A stretch of DNA of 64,000 nt. Source: an uncultured Alphaproteobacteria bacterium. GTDB lineage: Bacteria; Pseudomonadota; Alphaproteobacteria; Rs-D84. The notes beneath the pieces were generated by a model, which was not told where the DNA came from, searched no databases, and worked only from the letters and a program-made list of their open reading frames with translations. The stretch's first letter is position 1, and every line of letters starts with the position of its first letter. The stretch covers positions 1 through 64,000 of the forward strand of contig CARVLU010000004.1 in assembly GCA_949082785.1 (NCBI GenBank), written 5' to 3'. The translations under genes and the position numbers were made by a program. This document shows, piece after piece, positions 34,214 through 42,362 of this stretch.

Positions 34214-36199
34214 ATGGAAAGCAAATTCTGGAACATCATCGGCGTTATTGCGGTTGCGGCCGCCGTCGTCATTGCATTTTTTGTATCAAAGGAAACACAT
34301 ATGACCACAGGCATCAAAACAGAAAACATGGATTTCAGCATTCGCCCCGGCGACGACTTTTACGATTACGCCACACTGGGCTGGCAACGGGCCAACCCCA
34401 TCCCCGATGATTACACACGTTACGGATCATTTGACGTTCTGCGCGACCAGAATTTGGAACGCGTCCGCGAAATCGCGCAATCCGACGGGGGTAAAATCGG
34501 CACCCTGTACCGCGTTGCGATGAATGCGGACAAATTGAACACCGACGGGACTGCGCCGGTCCAACCGTATTTGGCGGAAATCGACGCAATTACGTCCCGC
34601 GACCAATTGGCGGCATTTTTGGGTAAAATGCACCATCATGCAACGGCATTCTGGGGCGACTGGGTTGCACTGGACGAAATGGACAGCGAACACTTCCTGT
34701 ATAACATTGGCCAGGGTGCAATCGGTCTGACGCGCGATTATTATTTTGACGACGACGAAAAATCCCGTGAAATCCGCACCAAATATAAAAAATACATCAC
34801 GGACCAAATGGCGAATTTTGGCATTGCGGTGGACGCAGATAAACTCTATGCATTCGAAGAACGCATGGCAAAATCTTTTCATACCAAGGAAAAGCTGCGC
34901 GACCCCCACGCCAATTATCACAAGATGTCGCTGGCGCAAATCCGCGCCGAATATCCGGACTTTGATTGGGATGCGTTTTTGGCGGCGCGCGGCGCAAATC
35001 CCGAATTTATCAACATTGCACAACCAGATGCCATTTCCGAATCCATCAAAATCATGCACGACACCGATTTGGATTTGATAAAGACTTATTTAAAATGGCG
35101 CATGATTAATTCTGGCGTGTCGTTGTTGGACGACAAAACATACGAAATCGCATTTGATTTTTACAACCGCACCATGTCGGGACAACCCACGCCCAAGGCA
35201 CGGTGGAAACGCGCGGTATATTTGCTGGACGATTCCCTGGGCGAAGAAATCGGCCGTCTGTACGTTGAAAAATACTTTTCCCCCGCGGCGAAACAGCGCA
35301 TGCAGCAATTGGTTCAGAATCTGCAACGTGCATATAAAATGCGGATTGAAAAACTGGAATGGATGTCGATTGCTACCAAAGAAAAAGCCCTGGAAAAACT
35401 GTCCACATTCCGTGCAAAAATCGGATACCCCGACCGTTGGCGTGATTATTCCAAATTGGAAATCCGTGATGATTCCCTGTGGGACAACATGGTGCGCGTC
35501 GCCGAATTCCAGGACCGCTTTTGGTTGGAAAAAATCGGCGGTCCGAACGACCCGTCGCTGTGGTATATGAACGCACACGAAGTCAATGCGTATTACGACC
35601 CGTCAACAAATGAAATTTGTTTCCCGGCCGGCATTCTGCAATACCCGTTCTTTGACATGAATGCGGACGACGCGTTTAATTATGGCGCAATCGGGTCCAC
35701 AATCGGACACGAAATGACACATGGGTTTGATGACACCGGACGCAAATTTGACCGCGATGGCAACCTGCGCGATTGGTGGACGGCGGACGATGGCGCGCGC
35801 TTTGACGCACGGGCAAACGTCCTGCGCAAATTCTTTGACAATATTTTGGTGGCGCCAAACACGCATGCAAACGGCGAATTCACACTGGGCGAAAATCTGG
35901 CCGATTACGGCGGCGTTACAATCGCGTTCACCGCGTACCAGAATTTTGCCACACCCGCCGCAACCGATGAACACGGCATGACCGGCGACATGCGTTTCTT
36001 TGTCGCCTATGCCGGAACCGAAGCCGGCAACATCCGCGACGACGCGATTTTATTGCGGACAAAAACCGACGAACATTCACTGTCACGCTGGCGCGTGAAC
36101 GGCATATTACCGCACATTGACGCGTGGTATGACGCGTTCCACATCACAGAAAACGACAAACTGTATGTGGCCCCAGAAAACCGCATTAAATTGTGGTAA
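34214..36199 (+). CDS. pepO: M13 family metallopeptidase (neprilysin/PepO-like), membrane anchored
   Basis: 661 residues. An N-terminal span (NIIGVIAVAAAVVIAFFV) anchors the catalytic domain in the periplasm. Zinc site: HEMTHGFDDTGRKFDRDG (HExxH) and downstream Glu in GENLADYGG; substrate-strand motif NAYYDPSTNEICFPAGIL. Ends APENRIKLW rather than the usual RCKVW, so the terminal Cys of the eukaryotic enzymes is missing. Degrades oligopeptides; a downstream terminator closes the hemW-pepO unit. Confidence 0.9.
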   Translation: MESKFWNIIGVIAVAAAVVIAFFVSKETHMTTGIKTENMDFSIRPGDDFYDYATLGWQRANPIPDDYTRYGSFDVLRDQNLERVREIAQSDGGKIGTLYRVAMNADKLNTDGTAPVQPYLAEIDAITSRDQLAAFLGKMHHHATAFWGDWVALDEMDSEHFLYNIGQGAIGLTRDYYFDDDEKSREIRTKYKKYITDQMANFGIAVDADKLYAFEERMAKSFHTKEKLRDPHANYHKMSLAQIRAEYPDFDWDAFLAARGANPEFINIAQPDAISESIKIMHDTDLDLIKTYLKWRMINSGVSLLDDKTYEIAFDFYNRTMSGQPTPKARWKRAVYLLDDSLGEEIGRLYVEKYFSPAAKQRMQQLVQNLQRAYKMRIEKLEWMSIATKEKALEKLSTFRAKIGYPDRWRDYSKLEIRDDSLWDNMVRVAEFQDRFWLEKIGGPNDPSLWYMNAHEVNAYYDPSTNEICFPAGILQYPFFDMNADDAFNYGAIGSTIGHEMTHGFDDTGRKFDRDGNLRDWWTADDGARFDARANVLRKFFDNILVAPNTHANGEFTLGENLADYGGVTIAFTAYQNFATPAATDEHGMTGDMRFFVAYAGTEAGNIRDDAILLRTKTDEHSLSRWRVNGILPHIDAWYDAFHITENDKLYVAPENRIKLW

Positions 36200-36201
36200 C
36201 A

Positions 36202-36234
36202 AAAACCCCGGCGATGGCCGGGGATTTTTTTGGC
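36202..36234 (+). terminator. Intrinsic terminator after pepO
   Basis: ACCCCGGC/GGCCGGGGAT stem followed by TTTTTTT. The rest of the gap to 36458 holds a second imperfect hairpin near 36305-36350 and no gene. Confidence 0.8.
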
Positions 36235-36457
36235 GTTTGGTGAAAAAAATCCATGCCGGGTGCAACGGCATGGCCCCCGCGGGAATCCGCCGCACGCGCC
36301 ATAAAAAAATACCGCCAAAATAAACGGTCATTTATTTTAGTGGTATTTTTTCTTGCCCTGTGACCCCATTATATCACCGTTTCCGCCGCCCCGTCAATCG
36401 GAAAGATTGCCCAATCCAAACCACCGGTTGGGCCCGGCAAATTAACGGGGGGAATTT

Positions 36458-37246
36458 ATGAAACACATCATGATACGAATTGCCGGCGGCATGGTTGCGG
36501 CGTTTGGAATTATTGTCAATCGCGGTCATGCAGACGTGAATAATTGCACCACGTGGACGAACGAAACCGCGGGTAATTTAAATTACAAAAAATGTTCATA
36601 CAACAGCGACGGCGGCGGGTATCGATACTTTGCCAGCTGGTCCAGTGTCCCCACCGGCAGCAATGCCTTGGCGCCGGCGCGCGAAACATGTATGAACGCC
36701 ATGGGGACCATTGATTATCCGGGCTGCAAAAGTGGTCGCTGTAATCAGACCGGCATTGTCTGCGAAGATACGGGGCTGCTGTTTTCTGTGGGCTGTTGCC
36801 TGGCCAGTCCGTCGTACGGCCAGCCCGGCGCATGCGCCACCAATGCCACGGGATGCCGCGTCCAGGTTATGCCGATAGAGGCCGCAAATTACACCTACTA
36901 TCGTTTTAACAGTTGTGCGAACGGTTATTACACCCCGACGAATTTGGGCGGGACATGCACCGGAACGTATTCATCGTTGGAATCAATTACCGCCTGTTGC
37001 GCGCAATGTTCGGGATACCAAAACATCAACGGCCAATGGGTCACGGTCAACGGGGCGTCGGGATCAACATCCGGCATATTTATCAATACGTCCACCACAC
37101 CGGGCATGGGGATTACAACATGTTTGGCGTCAATGTCCCTGGGGCCCATCACCGCCAAAGACAACAGTGGCACGTACGATTTGATGGGATTTGTGGATGC
37201 AAACAACCCCGGTACATATACCAGTGGTTGTTATTATTCCGAATAA
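36458..37246 (+). CDS. Exported cysteine-rich protein
   Basis: 262 residues, signal peptide ending near GHADV, GGGGGGAA ribosome site. At least 18 Cys, mostly paired (YPGCKSGRCNQTGIVC, VGCCLASP, ACCAQCSGY). Low-complexity Ser/Thr/Gly segment near GASGSTSGIF. It resembles the exported proteins at 867 and 39814 in composition but not in alignable sequence. Probably a disulfide-rich surface or secreted protein; function unknown. Confidence 0.75.
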   Translation: MKHIMIRIAGGMVAAFGIIVNRGHADVNNCTTWTNETAGNLNYKKCSYNSDGGGYRYFASWSSVPTGSNALAPARETCMNAMGTIDYPGCKSGRCNQTGIVCEDTGLLFSVGCCLASPSYGQPGACATNATGCRVQVMPIEAANYTYYRFNSCANGYYTPTNLGGTCTGTYSSLESITACCAQCSGYQNINGQWVTVNGASGSTSGIFINTSTTPGMGITTCLASMSLGPITAKDNSGTYDLMGFVDANNPGTYTSGCYYSE

Positions 37247-37276
37247 AAAAACCGGCGTTTGCCGGGTTTTTATTTT
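37244..37276. terminator. Bidirectional terminator
   Basis: AAAAACCGGCG/TGCCGGGTTTTT between the Cys-rich gene (+) and the HTH gene (-). Confidence 0.8.
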
Positions 37277-37524
37277 TCATGTCCCGCGTCGGGCAATGGG
37301 GTTGGAATAAACTTGGCAAAATCGTCCATGCGGGCACCGGTGGACGCCAAAATTTTGGACAGACTGTGCATGGACGGCCAACGGGGCTTGCCTTCTTTGG
37401 ACCAGCGTTTGCTGCGATTAAACGTCGTCGGATCCAGACCGCTGCACTTGGCCAATCCCGAACAAGACATTTTGTGTTCGCTGGCAAAGCGTTCAATGGC
37501 ATTCCAAATATCTTCGTGTGTCAT
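37270..37524 (-). CDS. Short HTH protein resembling the DNA-binding half of an S24-type repressor
   Basis: 84 residues from ATG 37524. MTHEDIWNAIERFASEHKMS then CSGLAKCSGLDPTTFNRSKR and PRWPSMHSLSKILASTGA match the N-terminal HTH of alphaproteobacterial S24-family repressors, which usually continue into a ~130-residue peptidase domain. Here the protein stops at DAGHEK, so it has only the DNA-binding part. Downstream of mraZ on the same strand, 115 bp away. Confidence 0.75.
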   Translation of the reverse strand: MTHEDIWNAIERFASEHKMSCSGLAKCSGLDPTTFNRSKRWSKEGKPRWPSMHSLSKILASTGARMDDFAKFIPTPLPDAGHEK

Positions 37525-37639
37525 TTCTCTCTCCTGTTGCTGAAACTGAATTACCAATACATAAATCATTGGATGGCGAACCGCCCCCATCTTTCAGCCC
37601 CCAGGGTAGAATACAACGTCAATAAATGGTACAGGTTTG

Positions 37640-38089
37640 TTATCCTGCCACCCGCAGATTGGGGCGCAGCGTGCGCAAATTATCCAGGGATTTTTCCTGG
37701 GCCGCGCGGAATGCCGCCGGGTTCCAGATTTGAAAACTGTTGCCGCGGCCGACAAAAACGGCACTGTCGGTGATACCGGCATGCTGTAACAATTCGGCGG
37801 GGATGACAATACGGCCCGTCACATCGAACATCAGCGGCCGCGCATCGGCAAACAGCATGGCCGACAAATCATCCAGTTCGCTGTCAAAGACGCCCATTTG
37901 GTCGGTTGCCGCCGCCAATTTTTCCATGCGCGCCATGGTCATGCCTTCGATACAATTATGGGTGAACGACCGGTATAAAACGACGCCTGCAAATGCGTCA
38001 CCGGCCACCGAAGCGCGGAAAGACGCCGGGACGGAAATGCGTCCCTTTGTATCCAAACGGTTTTCATAAGATGAGAGAAACAATGACAT
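37640..38089 (-). CDS. mraZ: Transcriptional regulator MraZ
   Basis: 149 residues, two AbrB-like SpoVT repeats: FLSSYENRLDTKGRISVPAS and the second LMFDVTGRIVIPAELLQHAG. MraZ normally heads the division/cell-wall (dcw) cluster and represses it. Here no rsmH, ftsL or mur gene follows; a short HTH gene and a Cys-rich gene lie downstream instead, so it is detached from its usual operon. Confidence 0.93.
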   Translation of the reverse strand: MSLFLSSYENRLDTKGRISVPASFRASVAGDAFAGVVLYRSFTHNCIEGMTMARMEKLAAATDQMGVFDSELDDLSAMLFADARPLMFDVTGRIVIPAELLQHAGITDSAVFVGRGNSFQIWNPAAFRAAQEKSLDNLRTLRPNLRVAG

Positions 38090-38262
38090 TTCAGTGTTCC
38101 GTGTGGGGCGCGTGCCCGTGCATCCTTCTGGCTTCTGATGTTACCGTAGCACGGGCATTTATGGTTGTCAATGACATTGTATAATCAATTCATGGGATTT
38201 CATGGTTTTCTAAGTAAAATTTCATATTTTTGAAATAAAATGCCAGTAAATACATTTTTCGC

Positions 38263-38292
38263 TTGACCATCGATTCGTTTTTGTTCTATGAT
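38263..38292 (+). promoter_or_regulatory. Promoter of the 110-residue gene, with a long leader
   Basis: TTGACC, 18 bp, TATGAT. The predicted transcript has a ~160-nt A-rich leader before the ATG at 38459 (AAAGGGGGGAAC site). The 370-bp gap 38090-38458 holds this promoter, an AT-rich stretch and presumably the mraZ promoter; no other gene is seen. Confidence 0.6.
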
Positions 38293-38458
38293 TCGTGTAT
38301 AGACAACCAAGAAACCAACAAAAAGCCCAGAAAACCGCCCAAAAACCGGAATTCTGGTAAAAACGAAAGCGAAACAAAAAATTTAACTCAGGAATTTGTA
38401 AATACAAACTCTGGCTTGGATTTTTGATTTCAATCAAAAGAAAGGGGGGAACCGCATC

Positions 38459-38791
38459 ATGCAAAAGAATATCAAAGAAATTATGATTGCCCTGAACAAA
38501 GTCCTGACGACAACTGTTTGGGTCAACGAAGACCGCCAAATCGTATCGCTGGGTGACGAACTGCAAATCGGCCACAATAACGCGCCGCGTTCAATCGAAG
38601 ATTTGTCCCGTCCGTCACTGGTTGGTGCATACGTATCGTTACAGATTCGCACGGATAATTTCGACGTCGCGGCCGAAAGCATGGATACCAAGGCCTTGGC
38701 ACTGCGCGTCAAAGAAATGGTCTTTGCCGAAGCGAAAAAGATTATGGATGCGGGCGACGCCACATCCGACAAGTTTGCCATGGCGGCATAA
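38459..38791 (+). CDS. Conserved-looking cytosolic protein of unknown function
   Basis: 110 residues (MQKNIKEIMIALNKVLTTTV..). Mixed alpha/beta, no Cys, no membrane span or signal. Residues ~20-65 form a strand-rich part (VWVNEDRQIVSLGDELQIG) and ~75-105 a long helix (ALALRVKEMVFAEAKKIM). The strong ribosome site, long leader and dedicated terminator suggest high expression. No family recognised. Confidence 0.7.
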   Translation: MQKNIKEIMIALNKVLTTTVWVNEDRQIVSLGDELQIGHNNAPRSIEDLSRPSLVGAYVSLQIRTDNFDVAAESMDTKALALRVKEMVFAEAKKIMDAGDATSDKFAMAA

Positions 38792-38820
38792 CAGTTTCCG
38801 GTCATCCGGAAGGAAGGGAG

Positions 38821-38853
38821 CACTGTCGGGACATCTGTCCCGACAGTTTTTTA
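38821..38853 (+). terminator. Strong intrinsic terminator
   Basis: ACTGTCGGGACA/TGTCCCGACAGT 12-bp stem followed by TTTTTT. Confidence 0.9.
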
Positions 38854-38870
38854 TCATCACGACCATTTCC

Positions 38871-38972
38871 CTGGATTGCCACGCCACTGACGTGGCTCGC
38901 AATGACAAAGGAGATACAGTGCCAGGCAATTCAACACCCTTGTCATTGCGAGCCATCGGCGAAGCAATCCAG
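38871..38972. repeat. Palindromic repeat upstream of leader copy B
   Basis: CTGGATTGCCACGCCA..GTGGCTCGCAATGACA and TGTCATTGCGAGCC..GAAGCAATCCAG as inverted arms, 102 bp overall, ending 35 bp before the leader -35 box. Same family as 20318 and 43187. Confidence 0.72.
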
Positions 38973-39007
38973 TAAAAAAAATCCCCACACCAATAAATTT
39001 AAATTCC

Positions 39008-39215
39008 TTGAAACTTCGCGCGGGGTGCGATATACTGGATTCGCATTGGGAAACCGGTGTAGGCTTCAAAACCTAATAGTACTGTCAGTGATGACATTAA
39101 ACTATCTCCAACTTTAATCGGTTGGGGGGCTGTGAATATATTGAATAAACAGCGCTATTGTACTAATAGTTTTGAACCTCCAACCGCCCACAATGTTGTC
39201 GGGCGGTGTTTTTTT
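39008..39215 (+). promoter_or_regulatory. Attenuator-type leader RNA, copy B, with promoter and terminator
   Basis: TTGAAA (39008-39013), 17 bp, TATACT (39031-39036). Hairpins: 39044-39059 CATTGG-GAAA-CCGGTG; 39060-39075 TAGG/CCTA; 39083-39096 TGTCA-GTGA-TGACA; 39108-39125 CCAAC/GTTGG. Main stem P5: 39120-39128 GGTTGGGGG with 39177-39185 CCTCCAACC, enclosing P6 GCTGT/ACAGC (39129-39133, 39149-39153) with loop GAATATATTGAATAA and P7 CTATT/AATAG (39155-39169). Terminator ACCGCCC/GGGCGGT (39183-39207) and T7. P5 and terminator share 39183-39185; the 39108 hairpin competes with P5. Confidence 0.75.
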
Positions 39216-39241
39216 GCTTAAAAAAAATAAGGAGTCAAACT

Positions 39242-39469
39242 ATGGCAAAATTATTAATCGACGCAAACTATTACGGCAGTGTGATGCGTCATGCGCGCGA
39301 ACATTTGAAAATCAGTGTTTCCGACGCGGCAAAATTACTGAAAATGAACAAGAAAGATTATCAGAAATGTGAACGTGGCCAGGCGCTGTTTGATATCGGG
39401 ATACTGCGCCGTTTCTTTCACGGGGCGTTTGCACTGCTGGTGATAAAACGCAGCCGCGATAATTTGTAG
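39242..39469 (+). CDS. Small XRE-like HTH protein, copy B
   Basis: 75 residues, AAGGAG site 9 bp before the ATG. Differs from copy C by one residue (Ser for Ala in ISVSDAAKLL). The HTH region is REHLKISVSDAAKLLKMNKK then QKCERGQALFDIGILRRFFH. Expression must pass the terminator 27 bp upstream, so the leader RNA should decide whether this gene is made. Autoregulation or titration between the three copies is possible (inference). Confidence 0.78.
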   Translation: MAKLLIDANYYGSVMRHAREHLKISVSDAAKLLKMNKKDYQKCERGQALFDIGILRRFFHGAFALLVIKRSRDNL

Positions 39470-39543
39470 CGCGCATCCGCGTGGCAATCCAGGAATAGGG
39501 CATTGTGCGCGTTATGGGATGCCAAAAGGGGACAAAGTGACAT

Positions 39544-39577
39544 AACAAAAACCCCGGCGGTTGCCGGGGATTTTATT
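39544..39577. terminator. Bidirectional terminator
   Basis: AACCCCGGCG/TTGCCGGGGATTTT stem after HTH copy B and at the end of the minus-strand 55-codon gene. Confidence 0.8.
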
Positions 39578-39740
39578 TCGCCTTTTTCAGGGACGGTTTG
39601 CGGGGGCGGCATTTGTATGCGTTTTTGTCCGCAATCGACAGGGCAATCGCCACCGCCTGTTTCTGGGGGCGGCCGGCGTGGACTTCGGCGCGGATGTTTT
39701 CGGATATGGTTTTGCGGGTGCAACCTTGTTTCAGGGGCAT
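39573..39740 (-). CDS. Short basic protein (DUF6496-like)
   Basis: 55 residues from ATG 39740: MPLKQGCTRKTISENIRAEV then GRPQKQAVAIALSIAD and a Lys-rich end. This pattern (TISENIRAE..AG.PQKQAVAIAL) recurs in small phage-like and bacterial proteins of unknown role. Highly basic, possibly nucleic-acid associated. Confidence 0.7.
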   Translation of the reverse strand: MPLKQGCTRKTISENIRAEVHAGRPQKQAVAIALSIADKNAYKCRPRKPSLKKAK

Positions 39741-39813
39741 GATATAACCTTTCTGTTTCTGGGGACATTGTATCACAGCGATGGCGCAAAATATACAGGA
39801 TGAAAATCCAGCC

Positions 39814-40599
39814 TTAGTCAGACAGGTGATACGTTTGGTCGTTGTATCGCACGTTGATTGATGCGGCCGCGCCCGACTTTAACACGCCATAGCATGTTTT
39901 GCCGCCATATCCAATGCGCAATGAAGGCGTGGTATATGCCACCGGATACAAATTAAACGTGCGCCCATTTCCGGTTTTTATTTTCCCAATTCCGGCCCCG
40001 CACAGGGGCACGCATGTGCCATCGTGATTGCCATAACCCGCGTCGCATTCCCATGGACAGTCGTTGGTCGGCGAACTGTCGGATTGTGCGGGCGTGCCGG
40101 CCCCGGTATAATGCGCATGTTCCGGCAGATTTGTGCATGGCCGGGCGTATCGGTACCACGTGTGCCATGTTGTCCCCACATATTGGGCCAAATAATATCC
40201 GGGGTTGGCCCGGTACCATAAAAATGCGGATTGGCCATTCCAGTAATCGGTGCCATTATACCAGCTTTCGATATACAGTTCCCCATATGGGCTGGATATA
40301 AAGACACCTGCGAAACAATGTGCCGGCCAGATGGCCCCGTTTGTCGATGAACCGGGGTTCCACGACATCAGCCATGATTGTTGCGTCACCCGGTCCACCG
40401 GGTACAGTGTCGATACGAATCCGTACCAATCGGTCGTGTCCGTCGGACATGGATGTTGCGTGTCGTCACCGGGACAATAATACCCATCGACGCATTTTTC
40501 GCATGTGGTGCCGTTTAAATACATCCCCCCATCGCATACGCCCCATGCCACCGCCGGCATTCCCATCACGCACGCAATTGTCCATAAAACAAATTTCAT
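39814..40599 (-). CDS. Exported cysteine-rich protein controlled by leader RNA copy D
   Basis: 261 residues from ATG 40599, signal peptide MKFVLWTIACVMGMPAVAWG. Cys-rich N-terminus (CDGGMYLNGTTCEKCVDGYY, CPGDDTQHPC) resembling growth-factor-receptor repeats, then a Trp/Tyr-rich middle and a second Cys unit (CPWECDAGYGNHDGTCVPLC). Upstream in-frame codons to 40701 lie in the leader terminator and are not used. It is the only non-HTH gene here behind this leader type. Confidence 0.8.
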   Translation of the reverse strand: MKFVLWTIACVMGMPAVAWGVCDGGMYLNGTTCEKCVDGYYCPGDDTQHPCPTDTTDWYGFVSTLYPVDRVTQQSWLMSWNPGSSTNGAIWPAHCFAGVFISSPYGELYIESWYNGTDYWNGQSAFLWYRANPGYYLAQYVGTTWHTWYRYARPCTNLPEHAHYTGAGTPAQSDSSPTNDCPWECDAGYGNHDGTCVPLCGAGIGKIKTGNGRTFNLYPVAYTTPSLRIGYGGKTCYGVLKSGAAASINVRYNDQTYHLSD

Positions 40600-40611
40600 T
40601 GTTAACCCCGA

Positions 40612-40822
40612 ACAAAAAATAAAACCACCAGAAACGTTTCGGGTGGTTGGAGTTTTACAACAATTGAACGAATTGCGCGGTTTATTCAATGTATTCACCA
40701 CACTCCAACCGACAAGATTGGAATGTTTATCGTCACACGGACGCGTTCAACGGGTTGTAAAGCCCCATGGCGCCATCGGCCACCACGGGGTATATTATAA
40801 CGCAAGTTTTGAAAATTGTCAC
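40612..40822 (-). promoter_or_regulatory. Attenuator-type leader RNA, copy D (diverged), with promoter and terminator
   Basis: Minus strand. GTGACA (40817-40822), 17 bp, TATAAT (40794-40799). P5: GGTTGGAGT (40702-40710) with ACTCCAACC (40645-40653), a compensatory G-to-T / C-to-A change against copies A-C. P6 GTGGT/ACCGC (40697-40701, 40677-40681) around GAATACATTGAATAA (40682-40696). P7 CAATT/AATTG replaces CTATT/AATAG. Terminator ACCACCC..GGTGGT plus TTTTATTTTTT before ATG 40599. CCAAT can pair with the P5 5' strand. The 5' part is a long CCCC..GGGG hairpin rather than the GAAA hairpin. Confidence 0.68.
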
Positions 40823-40845
40823 CCCATTATTTTGGGGCGATAAAT

Positions 40846-40876
40846 GAAAAACGGGGGCGGGCCCCGTTTTGTTTTA
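40846..40876 (-). terminator. Intrinsic terminator after the MerC-like gene
   Basis: Minus strand: ACGGGGCCC/GCCCCCGTTTTT hairpin. Confidence 0.75.
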
Positions 40877-41203
40877 TTAATGCGCCATCAGATGTAAAAT
40901 CACACTGGTGATAAAAATCAGGGTGATGATGCCCAAAATAAATTTCTGGGGTTTGTGGCCGTCATTGCCGTGGCAATGGTCGCATTCGCATCGGCAATCA
41001 CGCACCACCAACACCCACGACAGACCCAACATCCCGGCGGAAAACACGAACAGCCACGGTTCCAGCCATTGCGGAATAATATGCAGATGCGCAGATTCCG
41101 GCGCAATCAATCCCACAATCGACAGCGCAATCGGCAGACCGCAACAAAAGACATGCGGCAACAATGACGCCGCGATTCCAATTTTAACAGCTTTGTTTTT
41201 CAT
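40877..41203 (-). CDS. Small membrane protein with MerC/MerT-like Cys motif and Cys/His loop
   Basis: 108 residues from ATG 41203. Three to four spans; the first has LLPHVFCCGLPIALSIVGLI with a vicinal Cys pair as in mercuric transport proteins. A cytoplasmic loop CRCECDHCHGNDGH could bind a metal. Last span FILGIITLIFITSVILHLMA. Possibly a metal transporter or sensor; no mer operon is nearby, so the substrate is open. Confidence 0.65.
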   Translation of the reverse strand: MKNKAVKIGIAASLLPHVFCCGLPIALSIVGLIAPESAHLHIIPQWLEPWLFVFSAGMLGLSWVLVVRDCRCECDHCHGNDGHKPQKFILGIITLIFITSVILHLMAH

Positions 41204-41256
41204 GATGTATATTATACGCAATTTTGCGCCAAACGCCAAAAAATTTTTTATTCAGT

Positions 41257-41332
41257 TGGTATCCCCAGACGGAATCGAACCGCCATTTAATTCTTAGGAG
41301 GAATTTGTTCTATCCGATTGAACTATGGGGAC
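41257..41332 (-). tRNA. tRNA-Arg (anticodon CCT)
   Basis: 76 nt with encoded CCA. Minus strand: acceptor GTCCCCA/TGGGGAT (first pair G-T), anticodon loop CTCCTAA, T-arm GCGGT-TCGATTC-CGTCT with one weak pair. Reads AGG codons. Divergent from fabH. Confidence 0.92.
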
Positions 41333-41419
41333 GTGTTCCTTATATCTTATTCGCTGGATTTTAATATTGCAAGTTATTATCCGCCAGACTATAATGTTCA
41401 AACAATATGGAGAAAAAGT

Positions 41420-42358
41420 ATGGGTAGCAGACTGGTTGGGTACGGGTCATATTTGCCTGAAAAAATTATGACCAATCAAGATTTTGAAAAAATTATGGAT
41501 ACATCCGATGAATGGATTGTGCAACGCACCGGGATGCGCGAACGTCACTTTGCACGCGATGACGAAACCGTTGTTGATATGGGCGTCATTGCCGCACAGC
41601 GGGCGTTGGAACGCGCAAATTTAACCATCGATGATATCGATATGGTCGTGGTTGCAACAACGACATCTGAATTGGATTTCCCGTCGGTCGGGGTCCAGAT
41701 TCTGGGGAAATTGGGCGCCACCCGGGACCAGCCCGGATTTGACGTGCGCGGGGCATGTACGGGATATATTTATGCGCTGCATTGCGCGCGCGCGTTCTTT
41801 ACCGCGGGGATGTACCGCCGCATCATGGTTATCGGCGCGGAAAAAATGTCCCGCTTTATCAATTGGGACGACCGCAGCACCGCCGTATTGTTCGGCGATG
41901 GGGCGGGCGCGCTGATTTTCGAACATTCCACGTCCAGTTATTCCGGGATTATCGATACGGTCGTGATGGGTGACGGGAAATCGTTCGACATGCTGCACGG
42001 GACACCCGACCACAAGATTTCCATGAACGGACCCGAAACGTATAAAAAGGCCGTGACATTAATGCCCGAAGCCGCCAGTTACATCATGGAACATGCGGGC
42101 ATCACGGCGGACAACGTCGATTGGATTATCCCGCACCAGGCAAATCTGCGCATTATCAACAGTGGCGCGGAAAGACTGGGGTTCCCGTTGGAAAAGATTT
42201 TGGTCACCGTGGACAAGCATGCAAACACCAGCGGCGCGTCGGGCGTATTGGCGTTGGCGTATGGGATGGACAACGGTTTGATTAAACAGGGTCAGTTAAT
42301 CTTGTACCCCGCATTTGGCAGTGGTCTGACATGGGGTGCGGCGTTAATCAGGGTGTAA
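41420..42358 (+). CDS. fabH: 3-oxoacyl-ACP synthase III
   Basis: 312 residues from ATG 41420 (ATGGAGAAA upstream). Starts fatty-acid synthesis by condensing acetyl-CoA with malonyl-ACP. Catalytic Cys in DVRGACTGYIYAL, His in WIIPHQANLRI, Asn in DKHANTSGAS; N-terminal SDEWIVQRTGMRERH. Normally follows plsX; here plsX lies 1 kb away on the opposite strand beyond HTH copy C. ihfA follows after 4 bp. Confidence 0.94.
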   Translation: MGSRLVGYGSYLPEKIMTNQDFEKIMDTSDEWIVQRTGMRERHFARDDETVVDMGVIAAQRALERANLTIDDIDMVVVATTTSELDFPSVGVQILGKLGATRDQPGFDVRGACTGYIYALHCARAFFTAGMYRRIMVIGAEKMSRFINWDDRSTAVLFGDGAGALIFEHSTSSYSGIIDTVVMGDGKSFDMLHGTPDHKISMNGPETYKKAVTLMPEAASYIMEHAGITADNVDWIIPHQANLRIINSGAERLGFPLEKILVTVDKHANTSGASGVLALAYGMDNGLIKQGQLILYPAFGSGLTWGAALIRV

Positions 42359-42362
42359 ACAC

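Noticed and set aside
39008..39215. Leader RNA as a T-box or known amino-acid attenuator
   Set aside because: No AGGGTGG..ACCGCG-type T-box sequence or leader peptide with repeated codons; the controlled genes are not amino-acid or synthetase genes.
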